Shown here: one piece after another, positions 1 to 8,013 of the stretch
Layout: each line of letters begins with the position of its first letter
Numbering within the stretch: position 1 is the first letter of the stretch
Assembly: GCA_934130285.1 (NCBI GenBank)
Contig: CAKOXT010000001.1
Coordinates: 62,001-126,000 of the forward strand
DNA: 64,000 nucleotides
DNA from: an uncultured Clostridia bacterium
Lineage (GTDB): Bacteria > Bacillota > Clostridia > TANB77 > CAG-508
Reading direction: 5' to 3'
Translations under genes and position numbers: made by a program
Notes under the pieces: model-generated
The model's input: only the letters and a program-made list of their open reading frames with translations
Databases searched by the model: none
What the model was told of the DNA's origin: nothing

Positions 1-345
1 TATGATACTCCAGACGGAACAGGAGTTAGAGATTATATACATGTTGTCGATTTAGCTCTTGGACATATTAAAGCAATTGAAAAAGCAAGAGAAATCAAAG
101 GCATAGAAATATATAATTTAGGAACTGGAAAAGGATATTCAGTTTTAGACATAGTAAAAGCTTTTGAAAAAGCAAACAATATCAAAATAAGATATGAAAT
201 TGTAGCACGTAGACCAGGTGATATAGCTACTTGTTATGCAGATCCATCAAAAGCAAAAAGAGAGTTAAATTGGGAAGCAACAAAGGATTTAGAGCAAATG
301 TGCAAAGACTCATGGAGATATACAAAAAATAAATTTAATGTATAA
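1..345 (+). CDS. galE: UDP-glucose 4-epimerase, C-terminal part
   Basis: This is the last 114 codons of a gene that begins before the window. The visible part carries the conserved C-terminal region of GalE-type epimerases: VRDYIHVVDLA, YNLGTGKGYSV, RRPGDIATCYAD and the LNWEATKDLEQMC motif near the end. In this family of extended short-chain dehydrogenases the enzyme interconverts UDP-glucose and UDP-galactose using bound NAD in the cytoplasm. It sits 21 bases upstream of a VanZ-like gene and the cpsCDB trio, so it probably supplies UDP-galactose for the polysaccharide made by this locus. The N-terminal Rossmann half with the GxxGxxG motif is outside the window, so completeness cannot be judged. 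A related UDP-GlcNAc epimerase activity is possible. Confidence 0.93.
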   Translation, partial: YDTPDGTGVRDYIHVVDLALGHIKAIEKAREIKGIEIYNLGTGKGYSVLDIVKAFEKANNIKIRYEIVARRPGDIATCYADPSKAKRELNWEATKDLEQMCKDSWRYTKNKFNV

Positions 346-366
346 GAAAAAGAAAGGCCAGATATA

Positions 367-831
367 ATGAAAATTCAAATTATAAAAAGGATTGTTTATG
401 CGGTTTTAATTATATTGTGGATGATAACAATATTTGAGTTTTCAAACCAAAATGGAGATACATCACAAGGAACAAGTGATGTAATAACAGAAAAAATAAT
501 TGAAATAAATAATAACTTAGAAAATAAAAGAGACCAAGTTAGTTTTTGTGTTAGAAAATTAGCACATTTTTCAATATATCTTATAGGAGGAATTTTGGCT
601 TTTGGATTTTTCAATACATATTCTTTACAAAAGAAGTACGTTATTGCATTTGCTTTAATGTTTGGAATAGTATATGCGAGCTTAGATGAATTTCATCAGT
701 CATTTATTTCAGGAAGGTCAGCACAAATACGTGATATTTGTATAGATACATGCGGAGTGATAACCGGAGAGATAATATCATGTTTTGTGAAAGAGCATAA
801 AAAACTTTTAAAAGAGGATATAAAAAACTAA
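367..831 (+). CDS. VanZ-like family membrane protein
   Basis: A 154-residue protein with about four hydrophobic segments (roughly residues 8-25, 64-83, 91-106 and 123-141). It has the VanZ-family hallmarks: an early FEFSNQ sequence after the first segment, KLAHFSIY at 64-71, SLDEFHQ at 105-111, R117 and IRDI at 121-124. VanZ proteins are small membrane proteins; the founding member gives low-level teicoplanin resistance, but most relatives lie in cell-envelope polysaccharide operons and have no proven reaction. Here it lies between galE and the capsule chain-length genes with 16 bases to cpsC, so it is most likely part of the same operon. The family call is firm; the function is unknown. Confidence 0.88.
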   Translation: MKIQIIKRIVYAVLIILWMITIFEFSNQNGDTSQGTSDVITEKIIEINNNLENKRDQVSFCVRKLAHFSIYLIGGILAFGFFNTYSLQKKYVIAFALMFGIVYASLDEFHQSFISGRSAQIRDICIDTCGVITGEIISCFVKEHKKLLKEDIKN

Positions 832-847
832 GAGAAAGGAAAAACAA

Positions 848-1558
848 ATGGAAGAAATAGACATACAAGAAATATTTAAAAGGTTGTGGAATAGTAGAAG
901 ATTTATAATAACGCTAACAGCGATTTTTATGGTTATAGCAGCAGTGTATTCATATGTTATACAAACACCTAAGTATCAGTCATATACAACAATAGTTCTT
1001 ACAAAAGCTGAAAACACAGCTGATGAAAACACATCAGTAACACAAACTGATGTAACAATGAACCAAAAATTAGTAAGCACATACAGTGAAATCGTAAGAA
1101 GCAAAACAGTATTGAGCCAAGTTATTTCAAACTTACAAATAGCAAATTTAACAGAATCTCAATTAAGAAATAATGTCACAGTAACAGCTATAGAAGATAC
1201 TGAAGTTATAAAAATTATGGTTTCAAATGAAAATCCAGAATATGCTGCAAAAATAGCAAATGAAATCGGAAAAGTTTTCTCTGAAAAAATTAGAGAAATG
1301 TATAAAATTAACAATGTTTATACATTAGATGAAGCGGAAGTGTCATATACACCATATAATATAAAACACACAAAATACATTGCAATAGCAATGATATTAG
1401 GAATCGTACTAGCTTGTGGAATTATAATAGTAAGAGGATTATTTGATACAACAGTAAAATCTGCTGAAGAAATTGAACAAGCATTGAAGATTCCAGTAAT
1501 AGCACAATTAGAATTTGTGGACGAAGTACTAACCAAAAAAGGAGGAAGAAGAAAATGA
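848..1558 (+). CDS. cpsC: Capsule/EPS chain-length and kinase-activator protein (CpsC/Wzz type)
   Basis: A 236-residue membrane protein with a transmembrane segment near residues 19-37 and a second near 176-196, enclosing an extracellular region. This is the layout of Wzz/CpsC polysaccharide co-polymerases. In Gram-positives CpsC/YwqC activates the separate cytoplasmic tyrosine kinase CpsD and governs polysaccharide length. The C-terminal stretch (TTVKSAEEIEQALKIPVIA) is typical of the juxtamembrane tail that contacts the kinase. The reading frame overlaps the next gene by four bases (ATGA), indicating translational coupling. The split CpsC + CpsD arrangement, rather than a single Wzc protein, fits a Firmicute. 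No missing region is evident. Confidence 0.93.
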   Translation: MEEIDIQEIFKRLWNSRRFIITLTAIFMVIAAVYSYVIQTPKYQSYTTIVLTKAENTADENTSVTQTDVTMNQKLVSTYSEIVRSKTVLSQVISNLQIANLTESQLRNNVTVTAIEDTEVIKIMVSNENPEYAAKIANEIGKVFSEKIREMYKINNVYTLDEAEVSYTPYNIKHTKYIAIAMILGIVLACGIIIVRGLFDTTVKSAEEIEQALKIPVIAQLEFVDEVLTKKGGRRK

Positions 1559-2262
1559 TAAAAAAAGAATTAGTAGTTGTAAAAGATCCAAGAGCGCCAA
1601 TAAGTGAAAATTTTAGAGCTATGAGAACGAACTTACAATTTATGAATTCATCAGAAGATAATAATCAAACAATATTAATAACTTCAACATCTCCTTCAGA
1701 AGGTAAGTCATGGATATCTGCAAATATAGCAACAACTTTTGCACAAGCTGGAAAGAAGACATGTTTAATAGATGGTGATATGAGAAAAGGAAGAGTATAT
1801 GCATTATTTAATATATCTCCAACACCAGGTGTTTCAAATTATTTAACAGGAGTTAATGTTAACAAAGATTCAATGGATATTTCTAAGTTTTTGCAAGAAA
1901 CAGAATTACCAAACTTATATGTAATTCCAGCAGGAAATATTCCACCAAATCCTTCAGAATTATTAATTTCGCCTAAAATGAAAAAAATGCTAAATGAACT
2001 AAAAAAGATAGTTGATGTAATTGTCATAGATGGAACACCATGTGATTTAGTAACAGATGCAACAATTATTTCAAGAATGGTAGATCAAACAATAATTGTA
2101 TGTGCACATAACACAACAAAAATGGAAGATTTAAATGAAACTAAAAAGAAAATTGAAAATGCAGGTGGAAAAGTTACAGGAATAGTTTTAAATAAGATTC
2201 CAGTATACAGCAAGAGATATGAAGAAAGATATTACTATGGAAGTACAGCTAGAAGAAAATAG
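1555..2262 (+). CDS. cpsD: Capsular polysaccharide tyrosine kinase (BY-kinase)
   Basis: A 235-residue bacterial tyrosine kinase of the CpsD/YwqD/CapB type. The Walker A motif SPSEGKS is at residues 46-52, the Walker A' motif LIDGDMRKGR at 71-80, and the Walker B region VIVIDGTP near 151-158. The C-terminus ends in a tyrosine cluster (YSKRYEERYYYG), the usual autophosphorylation tail. These kinases autophosphorylate when bound to CpsC and control assembly and length of capsule or exopolysaccharide. The Walker B loop reads IDGTPCD rather than the common IDTPP, a mild deviation. The start overlaps the stop of cpsC, and the phosphatase gene follows at once, forming the normal kinase/phosphatase pair. 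Confidence 0.94.
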   Translation: MIKKELVVVKDPRAPISENFRAMRTNLQFMNSSEDNNQTILITSTSPSEGKSWISANIATTFAQAGKKTCLIDGDMRKGRVYALFNISPTPGVSNYLTGVNVNKDSMDISKFLQETELPNLYVIPAGNIPPNPSELLISPKMKKMLNELKKIVDVIVIDGTPCDLVTDATIISRMVDQTIIVCAHNTTKMEDLNETKKKIENAGGKVTGIVLNKIPVYSKRYEERYYYGSTARRK

Positions 2263-2276
2263 AGAGGGTGAAGAAA

Positions 2277-3029
2277 ATGATAGATTTTCATGCACACATT
2301 TTACCTGGTTTAGATGATGGAATACAAAGTTTAGATGAAGCAGTTGAAGTAATTGAAGAAGCGAAAAATTCTGGTTTTAAGAAAATCATTTGTACAACTC
2401 ATTATTCAAATTACTTTACAGAAAACGAACAAAAGAGAAAAGAAGTTTTGTCTGGATTAAGAGACAAAGTTGATGGAATTGAACTTTTTTTAGGAAATGA
2501 ATTATATTCAAAGACTAATTTAATTGAAGCTTTGAAAGATGGCGAAGCCTCAACATTAGCTGGTTCAAAATATGTTTTATTTGAAGTATCACTTCGTAAT
2601 GAAAATCCTAAATTTAAAAATTTGATAATTGATTTTATATCTAATGGATATAAGCCAGTTTTGGCTCATCCAGAAAGATATGCTGTTTTTCAAAATAATC
2701 CAGAGAAAATATATGAGATATTAGAACTTGGAGTACTTTTACAATCCAATTATCTTAGTATAGAAGGGTTTTATGGAACTAAGTGTAAGAAACTTGTTGA
2801 GTTATTTTTAAGTCATAATATGATAAGTTTTTTAGGCACTGATGTTCATAGAACTAAAGATTTTTATCCTAATGTAAAAAATGCAAAGAAAGATATTGTT
2901 AAGATTATTGGAGAAGAGAGATTTAATGAATTGTCAGAGATAAATCCTGAAAAGGTTTGTCGTGATGAAGAAATTGAATTACCTGAGTGGACTGGTTTTA
3001 AAAAAGGATTGTTTGGCAATTATAAATAA
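2277..3029 (+). CDS. cpsB: PHP-type protein tyrosine phosphatase (CpsB/YwqE)
   Basis: A 250-residue manganese-dependent PHP-domain phosphatase. Metal-binding motifs are visible: FHAHILPGLDDG at the N-terminus, TTHYS, HPERY and GTDVHR near the C-terminus. CpsB/YwqE enzymes dephosphorylate the C-terminal tyrosines of the CpsD kinase and so reset the assembly machinery. I take the ATG at 2277 rather than the in-frame GTG at 2268, because GAGAGGG at 2262-2268 lies eight bases before the ATG while the GTG overlaps it. The gene ends the first capsule gene block and is followed by a strong symmetrical terminator. Histidinol phosphatases share the fold, but the neighbours favour the capsule role. Confidence 0.93.
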   Translation: MIDFHAHILPGLDDGIQSLDEAVEVIEEAKNSGFKKIICTTHYSNYFTENEQKRKEVLSGLRDKVDGIELFLGNELYSKTNLIEALKDGEASTLAGSKYVLFEVSLRNENPKFKNLIIDFISNGYKPVLAHPERYAVFQNNPEKIYEILELGVLLQSNYLSIEGFYGTKCKKLVELFLSHNMISFLGTDVHRTKDFYPNVKNAKKDIVKIIGEERFNELSEINPEKVCRDEEIELPEWTGFKKGLFGNYK

Positions 3030-3062
3030 AATGATTAGATTTTAATAATGTGAATAAAAGAT

Positions 3063-3101
3063 AAAGAGTTATAAAATGAGATGTTTTATAACTCTTTTTA
3101 T
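3063..3101. terminator. Bidirectional intrinsic terminator between convergent genes
   Basis: A perfect 14-base inverted repeat (AAAGAGTTATAAAA at 3063-3076 and its complement at 3084-3097) with a seven-base loop. It has T-rich sequence on the + side and A-rich sequence on the other. It lies between cpsB (+) and the pyrophosphatase/VOC gene (-), so it can end transcription in both directions. Confidence 0.9.
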
Positions 3102-3108
3102 ATTGGAA

Positions 3109-3864
3109 CTACTTTGTTCCTAAATCTTCAGAGAAACGAAGCAAGTATCCATCTGGATCTTGAACTAAAAATTCTTTATTTCCAAGAAGTTTTTCATCCT
3201 GACGATACCAATTTTCTTCAATCTCAAAAGCAATTTTATAATTAGCAGATTTTAAGCTATCATAAATTAATTGCACGTTATCAACTTCTAATTGAAAGTT
3301 AATTCCATTTCCAAAAGGATATGAAAGAGGTGCAACATCCCATTTTTCAGAATCAGATATTTCTTGAACCATAAATTGAATATCATCATTTAGCGATAAG
3401 AAAGCAAATTTATCTTCAGGACGAGAGTATTCAACTTTAAATCCAATAGTATTATAAAACTTTAACGTGTTTTCAAGGTTGGAAATTGAAAGTTCAGGAA
3501 TATTTTTTTGAAATATCATAGAAGAAGGATCTCTTATGATAACGCTTTTAAAATATTGTTCTTGGAATTCAGTTAAAACTTGAATTTCCTGATTAGAATA
3601 ATTTTTATTATTAGGAACGATAATTAGTTTATCATCATCGTCATTTAATCTGTGAATATAAGCAATACATTTTCCATAGAAAGAGTTGATAGGTTCATGT
3701 ATGCCTAATACATAGCAGTCAAGTTCTTCACCATCGGCACTTAGAGTGTTTGGTACGAATCCATAATTTACGGGATAAATAAAACCATGTTTAGGATGTT
3801 TGCTACCAAGAGGTCTATCTATTTTTACGTCTAGGTATTTTCCTAGAAAATCAGCTGTGTTCAT
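3109..3864 (-). CDS. Inorganic-pyrophosphatase-like domain fused to a VOC (glyoxalase/bleomycin resistance) domain
   Basis: A 251-residue two-domain protein. Residues 1-115 resemble the short pyrophosphatase-like proteins of Firmicutes (IDRPLGSKHPKH, YPVNYGFVPN, DGEELDCYVLG). The classical family I signature D-x-D-[PE]-x-D is only partly kept: it reads D-G-E-E-L-D at 44-49. Residues 118-251 look like a VOC fold: IPELSISNLENTLKFYNTIGF at its start and FLVQDPDGYLLRF at its end, as in glyoxalase/bleomycin-resistance proteins. ATG 3864 is preferred over the ATG at 3879 because GAGGAG precedes it at good distance. The start lies 14 bases inside the upstream kinase gene, so the two are probably translationally coupled. 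The substrate is unknown; a stress or detoxification role is inference. Confidence 0.75.
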   Translation of the reverse strand: MNTADFLGKYLDVKIDRPLGSKHPKHGFIYPVNYGFVPNTLSADGEELDCYVLGIHEPINSFYGKCIAYIHRLNDDDDKLIIVPNNKNYSNQEIQVLTEFQEQYFKSVIIRDPSSMIFQKNIPELSISNLENTLKFYNTIGFKVEYSRPEDKFAFLSLNDDIQFMVQEISDSEKWDVAPLSYPFGNGINFQLEVDNVQLIYDSLKSANYKIAFEIEENWYRQDEKLLGNKEFLVQDPDGYLLRFSEDLGTK

Positions 3865-4372
3865 ATTTTTTCTCCTCATTTCTTAACCATTTATTTAAAT
3901 CTTTTTGTCTATTAAAAATAATAACTTTAGAAGGATCAAGTTTTTTAACAAGATTTGCAGGAAAAGGTCTTTTATTTTTTCTATAGTTCAAAGTATAGAA
4001 AAAGAAAGTAAAATCCATTTTTTCATTACATCCTGGAATTTCAGCTTTCTCTTTTCCTGGGTGTGATAAATATCTTTTTAAAATACCTTTAATCATTGTA
4101 CGAGTTGGATAGTCAAGCCAAATGACTAAATCAGCAGTTTCAAGACGTTTTTGCAAAGTTGCTTTATAATTTCCATCAATAATCCACTTTTCATTTTTAA
4201 CAATATCAAGAATCATTGCGTCACGTTCATCTTTATCACGAATTTGCCAATTAGGTAAATGATGAATACCATCAATGTGAGTTACAGGAATGTTCCAAAG
4301 TTTGGACAATTTATCAGATAAAGTAGTTTTACCACTACCAGGGCCACCAATAACAGCAACTCTATTATACAT
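3851..4372 (-). CDS. P-loop nucleotide kinase-like protein (DNA topology modulation/FlaR-like)
   Basis: A 173-residue protein with an N-terminal Walker A motif GGPGSGKTT at 9-17 and a short adenylate-kinase-like fold. Features resembling FlaR/'topology modulation' proteins include HIDGIHHLPNW, WIIDGNY and DLVIWLDYPTRTM. These proteins are small P-loop kinases or NTPases whose true substrate is unproven; the historic FlaR name reflects effects on DNA supercoiling. A GGAGG ribosome site precedes ATG 4372. The gene's end overlaps the start of the pyrophosphatase/VOC gene, forming a two-gene minus-strand operon that faces away from the Nudix/Maf operon. Confidence 0.8.
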   Translation of the reverse strand: MYNRVAVIGGPGSGKTTLSDKLSKLWNIPVTHIDGIHHLPNWQIRDKDERDAMILDIVKNEKWIIDGNYKATLQKRLETADLVIWLDYPTRTMIKGILKRYLSHPGKEKAEIPGCNEKMDFTFFFYTLNYRKNKRPFPANLVKKLDPSKVIIFNRQKDLNKWLRNEEKKYEHS

Positions 4373-4441
4373 TTTTAAATTCCTCCAAATAAATAATTTA
4401 TAACATTATATAACATATTCATCAAATAGTCTAAAAAGATT

Positions 4442-4470
4442 TTGTAAAAAGATAGAACGTGTGGTATATT
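4442..4470 (+). promoter_or_regulatory. Sigma-A type promoter of the Nudix-MazG/maf operon
   Basis: TTGTAA at 4442-4447 and TATATT at 4465-4470 are separated by 17 bases. The expected transcription start, near 4477, falls immediately before the ribosome site AAGGAG. This supports ATG 4492 over the GTG at 4459 as the start of the next gene. Confidence 0.6.
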
Positions 4471-4491
4471 AATGGCGAAGGAGAGAGAAAT

Positions 4492-5319
4492 ATGGGAGAA
4501 TTATGGGATATATATGATGAAAATAGAAGAAAAACAGGAAAGATCGCAGAAAGAGATGTAACACAGCTAAAAGAAGGAGAATATCACGTTATTGTTAATG
4601 GGATTATATTAAATTTAGAAAACAAAATATTGATTGACAAAAGAAGACAAGATAAGAAACATGGAGGACTATGGGAATGCAGTGGAGGTTCAATATTAAA
4701 AGGAGAGAACAGTTTAGAAGGTATATTGAGAGAGCTACGTGAAGAACTTGGAATTATATTTTCAGAGAAAGAAGCAATTTTTTTGAAAGAAATAAAGAGA
4801 GTGAAGACTCCATGTAATTTTAAAGATTTATGGCTATTTAGAAGAGATATAAAAGACGAAGAAATTACTATGCCTGATGGAGAAGCAACAGAATTTAAGT
4901 GGGTTACGATTGATGAGTTTATGGATATGTTCGAGAAAGGCGAGATAATTTCAACAGTGGATTTTGGAAGAGAAGAATATAAACTAGCTTTAGAAAAATT
5001 GAATAGAAATGTGAAGATTTATAATAAGTTAGTGAGAGACAGAATACCAGAAATAATTGAAAAAGACGGAAGAAAAGCAAAGACAAAAATTTTGGATGAT
5101 GAAGAATATAGAAAACAGTTGAATAAAAAATTACAAGAAGAAGTGAAGGAATACTTAGAAGATAATAATGTAGAAGAGTTGGCTGACATTGTTGAAGTGG
5201 TTTATGGAATATTGAATTCAATGAATGTGACGATTGATGAGTTTGAAAAAGTTAGAAAAAATAAAAAAGAGAAAAATGGCGGATTCGAGAAGAAAATTTA
5301 TTTGGAAGAAGCGGAGTAG
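4492..5319 (+). CDS. Nudix hydrolase fused to a MazG/PRA-PH-like nucleotide pyrophosphohydrolase
   Basis: A 275-residue fusion. Residues 1-165 form a Nudix hydrolase related to IDI/YfcD-type proteins. A perfect Nudix box (G-x5-E-x7-REUxEExGU) spans residues 66-88, with RELREELGI at its end. From about residue 173 a second domain begins with YNKLVRDRIPEII and contains EEVKEYLE and EELADIVEVVY, the acidic metal-binding pattern of MazG/phosphoribosyl-ATP-pyrophosphohydrolase-like proteins. Both domains hydrolyse nucleoside di- or triphosphate derivatives in other proteins, so the fusion probably removes non-canonical nucleotides. The maf gene follows after nine bases, supporting a house-cleaning operon. 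Start chosen from AAGGAG at good distance. The substrates cannot be deduced. Confidence 0.85.
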   Translation: MGELWDIYDENRRKTGKIAERDVTQLKEGEYHVIVNGIILNLENKILIDKRRQDKKHGGLWECSGGSILKGENSLEGILRELREELGIIFSEKEAIFLKEIKRVKTPCNFKDLWLFRRDIKDEEITMPDGEATEFKWVTIDEFMDMFEKGEIISTVDFGREEYKLALEKLNRNVKIYNKLVRDRIPEIIEKDGRKAKTKILDDEEYRKQLNKKLQEEVKEYLEDNNVEELADIVEVVYGILNSMNVTIDEFEKVRKNKKEKNGGFEKKIYLEEAE

Positions 5320-5328
5320 GAGAAGAAA

Positions 5329-5922
5329 ATGAAGGTTATATTAGCGTCAGGTTCACCAAGGAGAAAAGAATTATTAGGATTGATTGTACCGGAGTTTGAG
5401 GTTCAGGTTAGTGGTGTAGATGAGACTTTGGAAGAAGGTTTGACACCATCAGAGCAAGTTACGAGACTTGCGTATATTAAGGCAAAAGATGTGTTTGATA
5501 AGACAGATGGGGATAGGATTGTTATTGGTTCAGACACGATTGTTACGAAGAATGGAAAGATTTATGGAAAGCCTCATAGCAGAGAGCATGCGAAAGAGAT
5601 GATTAAGGAATTGATTAGTGGAGATAGGATGCATTCGATTGAGACTGGGCTTTGTATTCTTTCTGAGAAGGATGGCGTGGTTCGAAATTATAATACTTTT
5701 GATGAGGCTAGGGTGTTGCTTAAGGAGATTTCTGATGAGGAGATTGAGCGTTGGATTGATACTGGTCATGCGATGGATAAGGCTGGTGCGTATGGGATTC
5801 AGAATGAGTTTTGTGTGTTTGTTGAGAAGATGGTGGGTAATTATACTACGATTGTTGGGTTGCCTACGCATTTGGTTTATGATGAGTTGAAGAGAGTGGG
5901 GAATGAGAAATTATTTCACTAG
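5329..5922 (+). CDS. maf: Maf-family nucleoside triphosphate pyrophosphatase
   Basis: A 197-residue protein with family motifs: LASGSPRRKELL at the N-terminus, GSDTIV in the middle, the KPHSREHA region, and GLPTHLV near the C-terminus. Maf proteins hydrolyse dTTP, UTP and modified pyrimidine nucleotides to monophosphates plus pyrophosphate, and are linked to septum formation in Bacillus. It lies nine bases after the Nudix-MazG fusion and is probably co-transcribed. Codon use shifts to G-ending codons (GAG, AAG, TTG) through the second half, though without a change in frame or motif content. No terminator is obvious before hsdM. Confidence 0.93.
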   Translation: MKVILASGSPRRKELLGLIVPEFEVQVSGVDETLEEGLTPSEQVTRLAYIKAKDVFDKTDGDRIVIGSDTIVTKNGKIYGKPHSREHAKEMIKELISGDRMHSIETGLCILSEKDGVVRNYNTFDEARVLLKEISDEEIERWIDTGHAMDKAGAYGIQNEFCVFVEKMVGNYTTIVGLPTHLVYDELKRVGNEKLFH

Positions 5923-5951
5923 CTATAATTTGACAAAAAATACAAAATTTA

Positions 5952-5980
5952 TTGTTAAAAATTGGATTATATGATATAAA
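5952..5980 (+). promoter_or_regulatory. Candidate promoter of the type I restriction operon
   Basis: TTGTTA at 5952-5957 and TATAAA at 5975-5980 with a 17-base spacer, followed by a strong CGGAGG ribosome site and ATG 6009 of hsdM. Very AT-rich DNA makes chance matches common. Confidence 0.5.
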
Positions 5981-6008
5981 ATATGTGAATATATGATCGG
6001 AGGAAAAT

Positions 6009-7514
6009 ATGAATAGCGAAGAAGAATTACAAGAATTAGAAAAGAAATTATATGCAGCAGCTGATAAAATGAGAGGCGCAGTGCCTGTATCAAGCTATAA
6101 ATTTATAATTTTAGGTTTAATATTTTTAAAGTATATTTCGGATGCTTTTGAAGAAAGGTATAGTCAGTTAGTTGAGAATGGGGACGGAATGCAAGAAGAT
6201 AGAGATTCGTATACTATGGATAATATTTTTTATGTACCAACTAAAGCAAGATGGGAGTACTTAAATGTGTATTCTAAAGATGCTAATATAGGTCAATATA
6301 TAGATGAAGCTCTTGATGAAATAGAAAAAGAAAATCCTTCATTGAAAGGTGTACTGATTAAGGAATTTAATAGTCCGGATTATAGAAATGTAAATCTTGG
6401 AGAATTAATAGATTTATTTACAAATATAAAAATAGGTAGTAAAGAAGCACAAGATAAGGATATTTTAGGAAGAATTTATGAATATTTTTTAGGAGAGTTT
6501 GCAGCAAAAGAATTACAAAAAGGTGGAGAATTTTATACTCCAGCGTGTCTTGTTAGAACAATGGTAGAAATGATAGAACCATATAAAGGAAGAATATATG
6601 ATCCATGTTGTGGTTCAGGAAGAATGTTTGTACAAAGTACAAAATTTATTGAAAGACATCAAGGAAAAGTACAAGATTTAGCAATATATGGACAAGAAAA
6701 GAATCCAACAACATGGAAATTAGCAAAAATGAATTTAGCAATTAGAAGTTTAAATGGTGATATTGGAAAATTTGCAGATGACACATTTCAAAATGATTTG
6801 CATAAAGGATTAAAAGCTGATTTTATTTTAGCCAATCCACCGTTTAATATAAGTGATTGGGGACAAGAAAAGTTATTACAAGATCCAAGATGGAAATATG
6901 GAATACCGCCTAAAGAAAATGCTAATATGGCTTGGGTAGAGCATATGATAGATAAACTATCAATAAATGGAAAAGCGGCAATAATATTGGCAAATGGAGC
7001 ATTATCTTCTGATACTTCAGGAGAGGGTGAAATAAGAAAAAATATATTAGAAGCAGATTTAGTAGATTGTATTTTAGCAATGCCATCAAACTTATTTTAT
7101 ACAGTTACAGTTCCTTGTAGTATTTGGATTATAAATAGAAATAAAAAGCAGACTGGAAAAACATTATTTATTGATGCAAGAGAAATGGGAGATATGGTTA
7201 CAAGAAAGTTAAGAGAACTTTCTGCTGAGGATATAAATAAAATTTCAAGTACATATCATAATTTTATTAATAATGTAAATTACGAAGATATTGCAGGATT
7301 TTGCAAAGTAGCTGATATTTCTGAAATAAAGGAAAATAACTGCGTTTTGACCCCAGGAAGATATGTTGGAACAAAAGAAGTTGAAGATGATGGTATACCT
7401 TTTGAAGAAAAAATGAAAGACTTAACATCAAAGTTGGCAGAACAGATGCAAGAAAGTGAAAAATTAGATGAAGAAATAAAGAAGGTGTTAGGAGTGATTG
7501 GATATGGATTTTAA
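6009..7514 (+). CDS. hsdM: Type I restriction-modification DNA methyltransferase subunit
   Basis: A 501-residue HsdM with the full N6-adenine methyltransferase core. It has an N-terminal helical domain, the FYTP motif at 175-178, motif I DPCCGSG at 198-204 and the catalytic NPPF at 276-279, followed by the usual C-terminal region. HsdM works only as a complex with the specificity subunit HsdS (M2S), methylating adenines in a split target. Here the gene is intact, but both hsdS and hsdR downstream are broken, so the methylase probably lacks its partner unless an hsdS exists elsewhere. The length is normal and the start is fixed by CGGAGG. It overlaps the start of the next small membrane gene by 11 bases. 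Confidence 0.95.
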   Translation: MNSEEELQELEKKLYAAADKMRGAVPVSSYKFIILGLIFLKYISDAFEERYSQLVENGDGMQEDRDSYTMDNIFYVPTKARWEYLNVYSKDANIGQYIDEALDEIEKENPSLKGVLIKEFNSPDYRNVNLGELIDLFTNIKIGSKEAQDKDILGRIYEYFLGEFAAKELQKGGEFYTPACLVRTMVEMIEPYKGRIYDPCCGSGRMFVQSTKFIERHQGKVQDLAIYGQEKNPTTWKLAKMNLAIRSLNGDIGKFADDTFQNDLHKGLKADFILANPPFNISDWGQEKLLQDPRWKYGIPPKENANMAWVEHMIDKLSINGKAAIILANGALSSDTSGEGEIRKNILEADLVDCILAMPSNLFYTVTVPCSIWIINRNKKQTGKTLFIDAREMGDMVTRKLRELSAEDINKISSTYHNFINNVNYEDIAGFCKVADISEIKENNCVLTPGRYVGTKEVEDDGIPFEEKMKDLTSKLAEQMQESEKLDEEIKKVLGVIGYGF

Positions 7515-8013
7515 AATGAATATTAATGATTTTATCAAAGATATAGGGCTAAAAAGAATCCTAATTATTTTTCTGTTAGCAACGATTGCTTTTTTGCTAT
7601 TACCAGAAGAAGCTATAAACTTTATTGGAGGAAAGTTTACAGATAATAAATTTATAAAGAATATTATAACAGGAATAGGTGTTTTATTAATTGTTTCAGT
7701 TATATATATAATTTTTTCTTTATTATTAAATTTAATTTTTAATTATTGGAATAAAAAGAAAGTTATAAAAAAACTGGATGAAAATCATATTATATATATA
7801 AAAAAATTTTATGATTATGATGTAAATGAATTTATAAATAAGTTAGAAATTTCAACAAGGGATAAATATATAGAATCGCTAAAAGAAAAGGGAATTATAG
7901 AGTGGATTGAACCTTTAATCATTACTAAAAATACAAATTATGTATATAAAATATCTGATGAATATAAAAAAATGTTAAAAAAATACATAAAAAAATGGAG
8001 TAAGGTGAAATAA
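7504..8013 (+). CDS. SieB-like (superinfection exclusion B family) membrane protein
   Basis: A 169-residue protein with two hydrophobic segments (about residues 15-33 and 55-80) separated by a short loop, followed by a basic stretch (YWNKKKVIKKL) and a soluble C-terminal domain of about 85 residues. The layout, with L-P-E-E after the first segment and the C-terminal half resembling a small winged-helix-like domain, looks like the superinfection exclusion B family (phage P22/lambda SieB relatives). I infer this from pattern only. ATG 7504 is preferred over the TTG at 7498 because GGAG lies nine bases before the ATG. It overlaps the end of hsdM and abuts hsdS, so it is translationally embedded in the restriction operon. 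Confidence 0.5.
   Translation: MDFKMNINDFIKDIGLKRILIIFLLATIAFLLLPEEAINFIGGKFTDNKFIKNIITGIGVLLIVSVIYIIFSLLLNLIFNYWNKKKVIKKLDENHIIYIKKFYDYDVNEFINKLEISTRDKYIESLKEKGIIEWIEPLIITKNTNYVYKISDEYKKMLKKYIKKWSKVK

Noticed and set aside
5530..5890. Alternative frames across maf
   Set aside because: Arginine/leucine-rich products from the G-rich codon stretch; maf motifs lie in the other frame throughout.
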